NCBI GenBank assembly: GCA_902506565.1 | Contig: LR732703.1 | Location: 2,032,125 to 2,096,124, forward strand | From: Burkholderiales bacterium 8X | GTDB lineage: Bacteria; Pseudomonadota; Gammaproteobacteria; Burkholderiales; Burkholderiaceae_C | Direction: 5' to 3' | DNA length: 64,000 nucleotides | Part shown: in pieces, positions 9,035-17,235 of the stretch | Layout of the letters: every line of letters begins with the position of its first letter | Position numbering within the stretch: the first letter of the stretch is position 1 | The notes under the pieces: model-generated | What the model saw: the letters and a program-made list of their open reading frames with translations, nothing else | Database searches by the model: none | What the model was told of the DNA's origin: nothing | Position numbers and translations under genes: made by a program

Positions 9035-9880
9035 ATGTCAGCGAAAGTCGGAAGAGTCGACCACCCCGTGGTCGCAGTTCACAACCTGGAAAAAACCAGC
9101 GAGCAATACACCCGGCTCGGGTTCGTCGTGCCGCCGATCGGCAAGCATCGGGAATGGGGCACGGCCAATATCTGCATCATGTTCCCGGGTGACTACCTCG
9201 AAATTCGCGGGGTTGGCGATCCGACCAGGTTCCTGGCGGGCCTGGACGAGTTCCTGGTTCATGGCGAGGGTCTCAGCGGTGTCGCGTTCAACGCAAAGTC
9301 AGCGGCCGAGAGCTACGAAGCTGGCCGTGCATCCGGACTTGGCATCGCCCCGCCGAAGCACCTGAATCGCCGCCTGGTCCTCGAGGACAAGACGCTCGAC
9401 CTGCATTTCGAGACCGTGATGCTGGCGCACGATCTCCATCCTGGCCTGACCCACGCCAATCTGGTCGAACACTTGAGCGCGGATCAGCTTCGCCAGCCCG
9501 GCTGGATGGATCATCCCAACGGCGTCGTGGCTTTCGGTCGTCTTGTCGGCGTCGTCACGGATATGGAGGGGGCGGCGGGAACGTATCGGCGCCTTCTCGG
9601 TGCAGCACATGTCGAGCATGTGTCCGGTCGGATCGTCCTGACCCTGGAAGAGGGCGCCGACATCGAACTGATCACGCCCGCGGAGGCAGCCAGCAGGGGT
9701 GATGCGCAACCGCTTCGCGGCGACGCGTACATCGCTTCTGCAACGCTGCTCGTAACGGACCTCCAGAAGACCGCCCGGGTCTTCGAGCGGAACGGCATCG
9801 ATTTTCGCGAGGCCCGAGAGATGCTGGCGGTCGATCCGCTGCACGCCTGTGGGGCCCATCTTTACTTCAAGCAAGCCTGA
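9035..9880 (+). CDS. VOC-superfamily protein with glyoxalase-like domain
   Basis: A 281-residue protein that begins DHPVVAVHNLEKTSEQYTRL and continues GFVVPPIGKHREWGTANICI, the opening of the glyoxalase-like (PF13468-type) VOC fold, with a second, weaker VOC-like module in the C-terminal half (GVVAFGRLVGVVTDMEGAAG onward). VOC proteins are metal-dependent isomerases, lyases, dioxygenases or binding proteins. The ATG at 9035 has CAGGAG five bases before it. It closes the oxidase/transport operon, so it may process the aldehyde or keto product of the oxidase; that role is inference. Confidence 0.75.
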   Translation: MSAKVGRVDHPVVAVHNLEKTSEQYTRLGFVVPPIGKHREWGTANICIMFPGDYLEIRGVGDPTRFLAGLDEFLVHGEGLSGVAFNAKSAAESYEAGRASGLGIAPPKHLNRRLVLEDKTLDLHFETVMLAHDLHPGLTHANLVEHLSADQLRQPGWMDHPNGVVAFGRLVGVVTDMEGAAGTYRRLLGAAHVEHVSGRIVLTLEEGADIELITPAEAASRGDAQPLRGDAYIASATLLVTDLQKTARVFERNGIDFREAREMLAVDPLHACGAHLYFKQA

Positions 9881-9928
9881 TCGAGGGCAAGCTCTTGAGA
9901 GCGCAGAAAAGCCGGTGGCGTGCTCGCA

Positions 9929-10573
9929 TCACTCGTTCTTGAGCGCGGTCTGGGTGTGTTCGATATGTGCCTCGAGCAGGCCGACAGCCAAGGTGATGTC
10001 CTTGGCGATGCATGCCTTGAGGAGCTCTCGATGTTCCGATTGCGGGGATTTTCGACCGACCTTATAGGACTGTTGACTTCGCATGTGCATGCCGATGCCG
10101 CGGACCATTTCTTCGATCATCTTCAGGAGCTTGGGTCGACCGCAAGGGCGGTATAGGCACAGGTGAAACTCGAGATTCAATTCCGACCATTCGAGCGGTG
10201 ATTCACTGGCGTCGTATCTCGCAATGATGCCGCGAGCCGCTTTGTAGTCGCCCGCATTCATCTGGGGAATCGCCAGTTTGAGTGCCCGCGTTTCCAAGCC
10301 GATTCGAATGTCCAGTGTCTCCAGAAGCTCCTCGACCGACTGGCTGGCGACGGTGGAGCCCTGATGCGGTGTATGAACGATCAAGCCTTCGGCTTGCAGA
10401 CGCTTCAATGCTTCGCGCACCGGGATTCGGCTGACGCCGAATTTCTTGGCGAGCGCTTCCTGCTTGAGCTGCACTCCGATGCCGACGGCACCGGAGAGAA
10501 TCATGTCCCGCAATGACGCGGTGATCGTGTCCGCGGACAGGCCGGCTTCTGGAGCGGATGCGTCGATGTTCAT
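9929..10573 (-). CDS. GntR family transcriptional regulator, FCD (FadR) subfamily
   Basis: A 214-residue regulator: an N-terminal winged helix (SLRDMILSGAVGIGVQLKQE, FGVSRIPVREALKRLQAEGL) and an all-helical FCD effector domain (LETLDIRIGLETRALKLAIP, ELNLEFHLCLYRPCGRPKLL, SEHRELLKACIAKD) with the usual metal-binding histidines. The start at 10573 is preferred over an upstream in-frame codon at 10672 because AGAAGAG lies just before it and a candidate operator sits between the two. It converges on the oxidase/transport operon and probably represses it. Confidence 0.85.
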   Translation of the reverse strand: MNIDASAPEAGLSADTITASLRDMILSGAVGIGVQLKQEALAKKFGVSRIPVREALKRLQAEGLIVHTPHQGSTVASQSVEELLETLDIRIGLETRALKLAIPQMNAGDYKAARGIIARYDASESPLEWSELNLEFHLCLYRPCGRPKLLKMIEEMVRGIGMHMRSQQSYKVGRKSPQSEHRELLKACIAKDITLAVGLLEAHIEHTQTALKNE

Positions 10574-10612
10574 GGGCTCTTCTTGCAAGTTCCTGCCGCT
10601 GCAGTCTAGCTT

Positions 10613-10630
10613 GTATCCGAAATCGGATCC
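10613..10630. promoter_or_regulatory. GGATCC-type motif before the GntR gene, candidate operator (copy 2)
   Basis: On the minus strand this reads GGATCCGATTTCGGATAC, 40-57 bases before the GntR/FCD start codon. It matches the motif at 5107-5124 in GGATCC, AT at positions 8-9 and the second GGAT. Its position fits autoregulation. Confidence 0.5.
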
Positions 10631-10668
10631 AGAATTGCCGAGTGGCGCGTCAGTGTTCGACAGTGTTT

Positions 10669-10905
10669 TCACTCATGCCAGGTTCTGAGTCCGGCATCGT
10701 CGCTGAATCGCTGGTTGCTGGCGTCGAGGATCAATGGATGGTCGCTGGTAGGCGTCGGGACCATGATATTGACCGAGCCGGCCTCGCCGCAGGCAATGTA
10801 GATCGGTGGGACGGTGCCTGGAATCTCCAAGCAGAAAGCCGGGCTCCCGCTCGCATCGAAGAGGTCGAGAACTGCCGAAATCAATGCGCGCTCCAACTCC
10901 GTCAT
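10669..10905 (-). CDS. Small protein of unknown function (78 aa)
   Basis: Not recognised. The ATG at 10905 has a perfect AGGAGG six bases upstream (ACTAGGAGGCTCAGC), which is the main reason for calling it a real gene. The product is acidic and compact: an N-terminal amphipathic helix (MTELERALISAVLDLFDASG) followed by beta-like segments (FCLEIPGTVPPIYIACG, SVNIMVPTP). No membrane segment or signal peptide. It ends 95 bp before the GntR gene on the same strand and may share its transcript. Confidence 0.6.
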   Translation of the reverse strand: MTELERALISAVLDLFDASGSPAFCLEIPGTVPPIYIACGEAGSVNIMVPTPTSDHPLILDASNQRFSDDAGLRTWHE

Positions 10906-11049
10906 GCTGAGCCTCCTAGTTGCAGGCGTCGCCATTGCCAGGATGTTTTTCAAATACTCAATGCATGGCCGACGCGGATTGAAATTAGGCCATAACTCGT
11001 GTTGCGGCGCAAAATCTTTCGCGCGCCAACACGCCGCGCAACTCAACAG

Positions 11050-11069
11050 CTAATTGGGCAACCAATTAG
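11050..11069. repeat. 8-bp inverted repeat in an AT-rich intergenic region
   Basis: CTAATTGG-GCAA-CCAATTAG is a perfect dyad about 145 bp before the small gene ending at 10669 and 134 bp after the TerC-family stop. The 297-bp intergenic region around it holds no gene that I can support. The dyad may be an operator for the small gene or a weak terminator for the TerC gene. Confidence 0.45.
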
Positions 11070-11202
11070 AAAATTTGCATTGGCGCCTTTGCGCTTTGCC
11101 GCCCTTGCCGCCTTTTTCGGCTTTTGCGGACCACAGCCCATTAATCAAATACGTTTCACGGCGACGCCCATGCACGCACGCAACAGGCGCCGCCCGTGGC
11201 TT

Positions 11203-11952
11203 TTACTCCCCCGGAATATGAGGCCCATGCAAGGCCACCGGTTGCTTCGCCTTCTTGCGCATCCGGATGTTGAGCATCTCCACGGCCACCGAGAACGCCA
11301 TTGCGAAGTACACGTAGCCCTTCGGCACGTGGTGGTCGAATCCTTCCGCCACCAGCACCACGCCGACCACCACCAGGAACGACAGCGCCAGCATCTTGAT
11401 GGTCGGGTGCGCCGACACGAAGCGGCCGATCGGGCCGGCGAACAGCATCATCAGCAGCACCGAGACGATGACCGCGGCGATCATGATGCGAACGTCGTCG
11501 ACCATCCCGACGGCGGTGATGATCGAGTCCAGCGAGAACACCAGGTCGATCAGCATGATCTGGAGGATGACCGAGGTCATCGTGGCCTTGACCGCACTCG
11601 GCGCGTGCGATTCCTCGCCTTCGAGCGACTGATGAACCTCGCTGGTGCTCTTCCAGATCAGGAACAAGCCGCCGAGGATCAGGATCAGGTCCCGTCCCGA
11701 AATCTCCTGCTGGAAGATGGTGAAGAGCGGGGTGACGAGCCCGACGATCCAGGCCAGCACCAGCAAGAGGCCGATGCGCATGAACATCGCCATGAAGAGG
11801 CCGATGCGGCGACCCAACTCGCGCTGTGCAAGCGGCAACTTGTCGACCAGGATCGAGATGAAGATGATGTTGTCGATGCCCAAAACGAGCTCAAGAGCGG
11901 TGAGCGTCGCGAATGCGATCCAGGCTTCGGGTTGGGTCAGCAGTTCGATCAT
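11203..11952 (-). CDS. TerC family integral membrane protein
   Basis: A 249-residue multi-pass inner-membrane protein. It has the family pattern of intramembrane acidic residues: LTALELVLGIDNIIFISIL in the first helix and VILQIMLIDLVFSLDSIIT later, each with a conserved Asp in a helix. TerC/YoaE/Alx relatives are implicated in metal (manganese) export or in metal loading of secreted proteins. The start at 11952 has GAGGGA upstream and places the hydrophobic helix right after MIELLTQPEAW. It stands alone; the neighbouring tellurium-resistance ter genes are absent, so tellurite resistance should not be assumed. Confidence 0.85.
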   Translation of the reverse strand: MIELLTQPEAWIAFATLTALELVLGIDNIIFISILVDKLPLAQRELGRRIGLFMAMFMRIGLLLVLAWIVGLVTPLFTIFQQEISGRDLILILGGLFLIWKSTSEVHQSLEGEESHAPSAVKATMTSVILQIMLIDLVFSLDSIITAVGMVDDVRIMIAAVIVSVLLMMLFAGPIGRFVSAHPTIKMLALSFLVVVGVVLVAEGFDHHVPKGYVYFAMAFSVAVEMLNIRMRKKAKQPVALHGPHIPGE

Positions 11953-12098
11953 GGATTCCCTCGAGGTATGGATGAGCCGCGGCAGGCGCCTGCGGTGCGG
12001 CGCCATTGTGTCGCGCAAACGCCGGTCCTTCTATCGAATCCGTCCGACGCGCAAGGCTTCAGCGCCGGATTTAGCGTTGCCCCGTTAAAGGAACAAGC

Positions 12099-12293
12099 AT
12101 GGACATCGAGCAACGCAAGAACGATTCGCGAGACAGCAAGCGCGCCTTCCGCTGGGGCGTCATCGCCGTCATCGTGCTGGTGCTGGGCGCCCTCGCGGCC
12201 AACTTCATCCTCGGCAACAAGGAGGGCGAACGGCTGAAGCAGGAAGCCTCGCAGGGCAATCCGGTGGTGATCGACGGCAAGACGGCCAAGTAG
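12099..12293 (+). CDS. Small single-pass membrane protein of unknown function (64 aa)
   Basis: Not a named family. A charged N-terminus ([19 protein letters not shown]) is followed by one hydrophobic helix ([20 protein letters not shown], residues 20-39) and a polar tail. AAAGGA lies 6 bases before the ATG. It is divergent from the TerC-family gene and 31 bp before the DNA glycosylase gene. Confidence 0.65.
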   Translation: MDIEQRKNDSRDSKRAFRWGVIAVIVLVLGALAANFILGNKEGERLKQEASQGNPVVIDGKTAK

Positions 12294-12324
12294 CAAGGCC
12301 GGGCAGCACGCCATCGAAGACATC

Positions 12325-12906
12325 GTGGCCAAGCGCAGGCCGCCGATCGACTTCCGACGGTCGTCCGAGGAAGTCGCGGCCGACCTCATCGGCATCACGC
12401 TGGTGGTGGACGGCGTGGGCGGCCGCATCGTCGAAACCGAGGCCTACGATGCCGAGGACGCGGCCTCGCACAGCTACCGCGGCCCGACGCCTCGCAACGC
12501 ATCGATGTTCGGGCCGCCGGGTCATGCGTACGTGTACCGGTCGTACGGCATTCACTGGTGCCTGAATTTCGTGTGCCGCGAGGCCGGCCATGGCGCCGGC
12601 GTGTTGATCCGCGCCTTGGAGCCGACCCATGGCATCGAAGCGATGTGCAAGCGGCGGCGGCTCGATGCAAGGCGGCTGCTTTGCGCCGGCCCGGGGCGAG
12701 TGGGGCAGGCACTCGGCATCGATCTGCGCCTGGACGGCAAAGCGTTGGATGCGCCGCCGTTCGAGCTGCTCGACACGCGGGTTCCGCACGGCCCGATCGA
12801 GATTCTGGTGGGCCCCCGCATCGGGATTTCGCAAGCCGTCGAGGCACCGTGGCGGTTCGGAGAAAAGGGCTCCGTCTTCCTCAGCCGACCGTTTAAGCCC
12901 GCCTGA
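12325..12906 (+). CDS. mpg: DNA-3-methyladenine glycosylase (AAG/MPG family)
   Basis: A 193-residue monofunctional glycosylase that removes alkylated and deaminated purines, starting base excision repair. The family core is present: [20 protein letters not shown] with the catalytic glutamate in [26 protein letters not shown] for base intercalation, and [15 protein letters not shown]. The start is GTG at 12325; it is the only start that leaves the [12 protein letters not shown] opening helix intact. Length is typical for bacterial members. Confidence 0.9.
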   Translation: MAKRRPPIDFRRSSEEVAADLIGITLVVDGVGGRIVETEAYDAEDAASHSYRGPTPRNASMFGPPGHAYVYRSYGIHWCLNFVCREAGHGAGVLIRALEPTHGIEAMCKRRRLDARRLLCAGPGRVGQALGIDLRLDGKALDAPPFELLDTRVPHGPIEILVGPRIGISQAVEAPWRFGEKGSVFLSRPFKPA

Positions 12907-12924
12907 AAGTACGGAAGGACAGGA

Positions 12925-12942
12925 CCTCGCTTCCAAGCGAGG
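12925..12942. terminator. Hairpin after the DNA glycosylase gene
   Basis: CCTCGCTT-CC-AAGCGAGG is a perfect 8-bp stem 18 bp after the stop codon. No T-run follows, so termination would be weak or factor-dependent. Confidence 0.35.
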
Positions 12943-13036
12943 AGTAGCCGGCTCGCGTGTCGTCGACGATGGTCACTGCGCTTGGTTTGCATGGTTCAAT
13001 GCTTAGCCGCCCAGACCTTGTGAGCCCAAGACCGAA

Positions 13037-13768
13037 ATGCACAGCGACTACATAGCGTTCGTGGACGAAAGTGGCGATCACAGCCTCGATAAGATCGACC
13101 CTGCGTATCCCATGTTCGTGTTGGCCTTCTGTGTAATGCCATTCGCGGCGTACAACGAAATAATTTCACCGGCGATCCGCAAGCTCAAGTTCGATCTGTT
13201 TGGCCATGACACGGTGGTTCTCCATGAGACCGACATCGTTCGACGGCGCAAGGCCTTCGCATCGATCGGGGAAGTTCAGCGCAACGATCTCATGTCCAAG
13301 CTTGGCGAGATCATTCGTGGCGCAGACATGACGATCATTGCGATTGCCATCCACAAACAAAAGCACGCCGCGAGGTACAAGGCGCCGGCGCACCCCTATC
13401 ACCTTGCCATGCAGTATGGTTTGGAGCGCCTGCACAGCCATATGGAAGCCGTGGGGCAGCGGGATCGGCTCACTCATGTGGTCTGTGAACGCCGAGGTGA
13501 GAGGGAGGATGCCGAACTGGAGCTTGCCTTCCGTCGTGTTTGTGACGGACAAAACGCCTCAGGGCAGCGTTTGTGCTTCGACATTGTGATGGCCGACAAG
13601 AAATGCAATTCGGAAGGGCTGCAGATTTCCGATTTGGTTGCACGGCCGATCGGTCGGCACGTGTTGAACCCGGAGCAGCCCAACAAAGCCTACGAGGTGA
13701 TCGAAAAGAAGCTGGCGGTCAGCTGGCGCGGCTCTTATGCTGGATGGGGCCTCAAGGTGTTTCCGTGA
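13037..13768 (+). CDS. DUF3800 domain protein
   Basis: A 243-residue cytoplasmic protein of the DUF3800 family. It opens with the hallmark IAFVDESGDHSL (acidic cluster at residues 10-14) and ends with LQISDLVARPIGRHV, holding another conserved Asp; these acidic residues are consistent with the RNase H-like fold proposed for the family. Activity is unknown. Base composition is less GC-rich than the flanks, and related genes often travel with phages and mobile DNA, so acquisition by transfer is possible. No partner gene is nearby. Confidence 0.8.
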   Translation: MHSDYIAFVDESGDHSLDKIDPAYPMFVLAFCVMPFAAYNEIISPAIRKLKFDLFGHDTVVLHETDIVRRRKAFASIGEVQRNDLMSKLGEIIRGADMTIIAIAIHKQKHAARYKAPAHPYHLAMQYGLERLHSHMEAVGQRDRLTHVVCERRGEREDAELELAFRRVCDGQNASGQRLCFDIVMADKKCNSEGLQISDLVARPIGRHVLNPEQPNKAYEVIEKKLAVSWRGSYAGWGLKVFP

Positions 13769-13782
13769 CGCAGAAAGCAGAA

Positions 13783-13802
13783 GGGCCACCTTTCGGTGAC
13801 CC
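13783..13802. terminator. Hairpin after the DUF3800 gene
   Basis: GGGCCACC-TTTC-GGTGACCC forms an 8-bp stem with one mismatch, 14 bp after the stop. The loop TTTC and position suit an intrinsic terminator, though the T-run is missing. The rest of the 192-bp gap up to 13960 shows no gene. Confidence 0.45.
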
Positions 13803-13960
13803 AACGCCGGCCGCGTAGTCGCAACCCATTTCGATGCGAAGTTTAGCCCGTCTCCTCGATTCTGTCTTCAAGGAAAAGGGACGTTAGCTTTCCCGCGGGG
13901 TGCAAGGAACTGCGTTTGGTAGCTCAGTCGCCCCTATCCGCGCTACAAGCCGCCGCGCAA

Positions 13961-14875
13961 CTACACCTGGCTTCGATGCCGCTCGATGCAGGCATCCAGG
14001 ACGTCCTCGCCGCTGCGCTGCCACCAATCCAGCGCCGAGAAGATCTCGACCTCGCTGAACCCACGGTAGCCAGCTGCCTCGACCCAGCCCCGGATCTTCT
14101 TCAGCTCGACCACGCCGTCGCCCATCATGCCGCGGTCGCTCAGGAGGTCGCGCGTCGGCGTCAGCCAGTCGCAGACGTGGTACGCCAGCAGCCGCTCGGC
14201 GCCCGCACGTTCGATCTGTTCTCGCAGCTTCGGATCCCACCAGACGTGATAGACGTCCACGGCAACGCCGAGCATGCCGCCTCGCTCCGGGTCGAGTTCG
14301 TCGCACAGATCGAGCGCCTGTTCGAGCGTGTTGATGCAGGCCCGGTCGGCCGCTTGCATCGGATGCAGCGGCTCGATGGCGAGCGGCATGCCGACTTCGC
14401 GGGCGTGGTCGAGCGAGGCCGCGATGCCGTCGCGAACTTCTCCCCTCGCCCGGCCGATGTCCTTGTAGAGCGCGCGCCCGTCGAGCGCGCCAGGCAGCGC
14501 GCCGACCACCAGCACGACGCAAGGTGCGCCCAGCAGCTTGGCCTCGTCGATGGCGCGGCGGTTGTCGTCCAGCGCCGCCTGCAGCCCCGCCGCATCGACC
14601 GCCGGAAAGAACCCGCCGCGGCAATAGCCGGAGAGTCCGATGCCGTGCGCCGTCAATTGCCGGGCCAAGCGCTCGATGCCGAGCGCTGCAACCTGGTCGC
14701 GCCACGGGCTGATCGCGCGGATGCCGCGCTCGGCGCATTGATCGACGATGCGGTCGAGCGGCACCTCCTGCCCGTGCTGCTTGCGAACGGTCGCCGTGTT
14801 GATCGAAAGCCACTCGTGGCCACCCGAGAAGTCGCGCATGGCGGGCGGGTTTGCGTGATCAGTTGCCGATGCCAT
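13961..14875 (-). CDS. Sugar-phosphate isomerase/epimerase-like TIM-barrel protein
   Basis: A 304-residue protein of the xylose-isomerase-like (AP endonuclease family 2) barrel. Visible barrel motifs are WLSINTATVRKQ, GIRAISPWRDQVAALG, GLSGYCRGGFFPA, PLAIEPLHPMQAAD (metal-ligand Glu), GVAVDVYHVWWDP (Asp, His) and FSEVEIFSALDW. Relatives include hydroxypyruvate isomerase, tagatose epimerase and IolE/IolI. The start overlaps the DUF993 gene by 17 bases; an in-frame ATG at 14839 is an alternative. It is last in the operon with the DUF993 protein, dehydrogenase and Bug receptor. The substrate is unknown, probably a keto-sugar or keto-acid. Confidence 0.82.
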   Translation of the reverse strand: MASATDHANPPAMRDFSGGHEWLSINTATVRKQHGQEVPLDRIVDQCAERGIRAISPWRDQVAALGIERLARQLTAHGIGLSGYCRGGFFPAVDAAGLQAALDDNRRAIDEAKLLGAPCVVLVVGALPGALDGRALYKDIGRARGEVRDGIAASLDHAREVGMPLAIEPLHPMQAADRACINTLEQALDLCDELDPERGGMLGVAVDVYHVWWDPKLREQIERAGAERLLAYHVCDWLTPTRDLLSDRGMMGDGVVELKKIRGWVEAAGYRGFSEVEIFSALDWWQRSGEDVLDACIERHRSQV

Positions 14876-16046
14876 GGATCGCCATCAAGGTTTTCATCCG
14901 CGAGCAAGCCAGGTCGGGCCTCTCCAGCACGTCGGCGGCATCCGCCAACCTGAAAAGTTCTGCCAGGTGCTGCAGCGACCGCGTGCTCTGCTGCCCGCCG
15001 ACCATCGTGAAATGCGTCTGGTGTCCGTTGAGCCAGGCCATGAAGACCACGCCGGTCTTGTAGAACCGGGTCGGCGCCGCAAAGATGTGGCGCGACAGCG
15101 GCACCGTCGGCCCCAGGATCGCATGGAAGCGTTCGAGCCTGCCGGCCGCCAGCTCGCCGAGCGCCGCGCTGGCAGCAGGCGCGATCGCATCGAAGATGCC
15201 GAGCAGCGCGTCGCTCTTGCCGTGGGTCGGTTCGCTGCCGACGCCGTCGCCGGCGATCAGTTCCGCATAGTTGAAGTCGTCGCCGGTGTACATGCGCACG
15301 CCCTTCGGGAGGCGCCGGCGCATCGCGATTTCCTTGTCCTTGTCGAGGAGCGAGATCTTGATGCCGTCCACCTTGTCCGGATGGGCCGCGATAACGGTCA
15401 GCGCGGTCTCCATCGCGGTGTCGACATCGGCGCTGCCCCAATAGCCCGCAAGCGCCGGATCGAACATGTCGCCCAGCCAATGCAGCACCACCGGCTGGCG
15501 CGCCTGCCGCAGGATGCGGTCGTAGACGCGCTCGTAGTCGCCGGCATTGCGCGCCACCCTCGCCAGGGCACGGCTCGCCATCACGATCAGCTGGCCGCCG
15601 AGCGCCTCGATGGCTTCCATCTGCTCTTCGTAGCCTCGGATCACGTCGTCGACGCTGTCGACCTGGTCGAGGGGCAGGTGATCGGTGCCGCAGCCGGACG
15701 CGATGCGGGCACCGGGCACGTCCTTGGCGGCGTCGAGCGAGCGGCGGATCAGCTCCAGCGAGGTCGGCCAGTCGAGTCCCATGCCGCGCTGCGCGGTGTC
15801 CATTGCCTCGGCGACGCCGAGCCCGAGCGACCAGAGATGACGCCGGTAGTCGATGGTCGCGTCCCAGTCGATCGCGCATTGCAGCCACGGATCGCAGACC
15901 GCCATCGGATCGGCCACCACGTGTGCTGCCGAGTAGGCGATGCGATCGAAGGCGATGCCTCGTGCCGGTCGGGCCAGCGGTTGCGCGCGCAGCGTGTAGG
16001 GCGCCAGCGTGCCGGCGGTCGTGGGGAGCTGGAGTGTGAGGGCCAT
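14859..16046 (-). CDS. DUF993 family protein (dihydrodipicolinate-synthase-like aldolase)
   Basis: A 395-residue protein matching the DUF993 family, which is related to class I aldolases of the dihydrodipicolinate synthase group. Landmarks are GIAFDRIAYSAAHVVADP, GTDHLPLDQ, VVLHWLGDMFDPALAGYWGS and the lysine-containing KVDGIKISLLDKDKE, where the KIS lysine is the likely Schiff-base residue. It begins 11 bases after the dehydrogenase stop and overlaps the isomerase gene. The trio dehydrogenase, DUF993 and TIM-barrel isomerase suggests oxidation, isomerisation and retro-aldol cleavage of a sugar or sugar acid. Confidence 0.78.
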   Translation of the reverse strand: MALTLQLPTTAGTLAPYTLRAQPLARPARGIAFDRIAYSAAHVVADPMAVCDPWLQCAIDWDATIDYRRHLWSLGLGVAEAMDTAQRGMGLDWPTSLELIRRSLDAAKDVPGARIASGCGTDHLPLDQVDSVDDVIRGYEEQMEAIEALGGQLIVMASRALARVARNAGDYERVYDRILRQARQPVVLHWLGDMFDPALAGYWGSADVDTAMETALTVIAAHPDKVDGIKISLLDKDKEIAMRRRLPKGVRMYTGDDFNYAELIAGDGVGSEPTHGKSDALLGIFDAIAPAASAALGELAAGRLERFHAILGPTVPLSRHIFAAPTRFYKTGVVFMAWLNGHQTHFTMVGGQQSTRSLQHLAELFRLADAADVLERPDLACSRMKTLMAIHGIGN

Positions 16047-16057
16047 GTCGGGCGGTT

Positions 16058-17221
16058 TCAGACGTTGAGGGGTTCGACATCGACCCAGCGCCGGTCGCGC
16101 CAGGATTCGAGCGCCGCCTCGACCAGCTGCACGCCCTTGGCGCCTTCGGGCAAGGTCCAGCGGTAGGGCGCGTCTTCCACCACGTGGCGGATGAAATGCT
16201 CCCACTGGATCTTGAAGCCGTTGTCGTACACCTGCGAATCCGGAATTTCCTGCCACTGGTCGAAGAAGTTCATGGTTTGCTTCTCGTCCGGGTTCCAGAC
16301 CGGCCGCGGCGTCGCGACCCGCGACTGCGCCCTGCAGCTCGAAAGCCCCGCCACCGCCGAACCGTGGGTGCCGTCCACGTGGAAGGTGACCAGGTCGTCC
16401 CGCCGCACGCGCGTCACCCAGCTCATGTTGATCTGCGCGATCACCGGCTCGCCCTGGTGGCCCTTGAGCTCGCAGGTGGCATAGGCCGCATCGTCCGCGG
16501 TGGCTTCGTAGGGCTGGCCGTCCTCGTCCCAGCGCTTCGGGATGTGCGTGGTACCGAGGCACGATACCGACTGCACCTCGCCGAACAGGTTGTCCAGCAC
16601 GTAGCGCCAGTGGCACATCATGTCGAGGATCATGCCGCCGCCGTCTTCCTTGCGGTAGTTCCACGACGGTCGCTGGATCGGTTGCAGGTCGCCTTCGAAG
16701 ACCCAGTAGCCGAACTCGAGCCGCACCGACAGCATGCGTCCGAAGAAGCCGGCCTTTCGTAGCATGTCGAGCTTGCGCAGGCCCGGCAGGAACAGCTTGT
16801 CCTGCACCGCGCCGTGCTTGAGGCCGGAGGCTTCGGCCAGCCTGGCGATCTCGACCGCCTCGTTCAGGTTGGTGGCGATCGGCTTTTCGCAGTAGACGTG
16901 CTTGCCCTTTCGAATCGCCTTGGCCAGCAGGGTCGGCCGCATCTGGGTGGTGCCGGCATCGAAGAAGACGGTGTCGTCCGGGTTCTCCAGTGCGCGGTCG
17001 AGGTCGGTGGTCCAGCGCTCGATGCCGTGCGCCTTGGCGAGCGCCTCGATCTTCTCGGCATTGCGCCCGACCAGGATCGCATCGGGCATGACCCGGTCGC
17101 CGTTCGACAGCGTGACGCCGCCTTGCCGCCTGATCGCGACGATCGAGCGGATCAAATGCTGGTTCATGCCCATGCGTCCGGTGACGCCGTGCATGATGAT
17201 TCCGAGTCGTTGAATGGCCAT
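16058..17221 (-). CDS. Gfo/Idh/MocA family NAD(P)-dependent oxidoreductase
   Basis: A 387-residue dehydrogenase. The nucleotide-binding part is MAIQRLGIIMHGVTGRMGMN, and the conserved lysine motif appears as GKHVYCEKPIATN near residue 115; the C-terminal substrate domain contains GGGMILDMMCHWRYVLDNLF with the conserved Asp and His. The ATG at 17221 is chosen because AAGGAG lies 9 bases upstream, inside the end of the Bug receptor gene. It probably oxidises the imported polyol, sugar or cyclitol for the two following enzymes. Confidence 0.85.
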   Translation of the reverse strand: MAIQRLGIIMHGVTGRMGMNQHLIRSIVAIRRQGGVTLSNGDRVMPDAILVGRNAEKIEALAKAHGIERWTTDLDRALENPDDTVFFDAGTTQMRPTLLAKAIRKGKHVYCEKPIATNLNEAVEIARLAEASGLKHGAVQDKLFLPGLRKLDMLRKAGFFGRMLSVRLEFGYWVFEGDLQPIQRPSWNYRKEDGGGMILDMMCHWRYVLDNLFGEVQSVSCLGTTHIPKRWDEDGQPYEATADDAAYATCELKGHQGEPVIAQINMSWVTRVRRDDLVTFHVDGTHGSAVAGLSSCRAQSRVATPRPVWNPDEKQTMNFFDQWQEIPDSQVYDNGFKIQWEHFIRHVVEDAPYRWTLPEGAKGVQLVEAALESWRDRRWVDVEPLNV

Positions 17222-17235
17222 GTCGGGGATCTCCT

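Noticed and set aside
10574-10672. N-terminal extension of the GntR regulator from a start at 10672
   Set aside because: The extra 33 codons cover the candidate operator, have no family similarity, and the ATG at 10573 has its own ribosome site.
11203-11952. Reading the TerC-family gene as a tellurite-resistance locus
   Set aside because: No terZ, terA, terB, terD or terE nearby; stand-alone TerC relatives are usually metal-related membrane proteins.
13917-13930. GGTAGCTCAG motif resembling a tRNA D-arm
   Set aside because: No T-arm (GGTTCGAATCC-type) or acceptor pairing follows; the sequence runs into the 3-prime end of the TIM-barrel isomerase gene.
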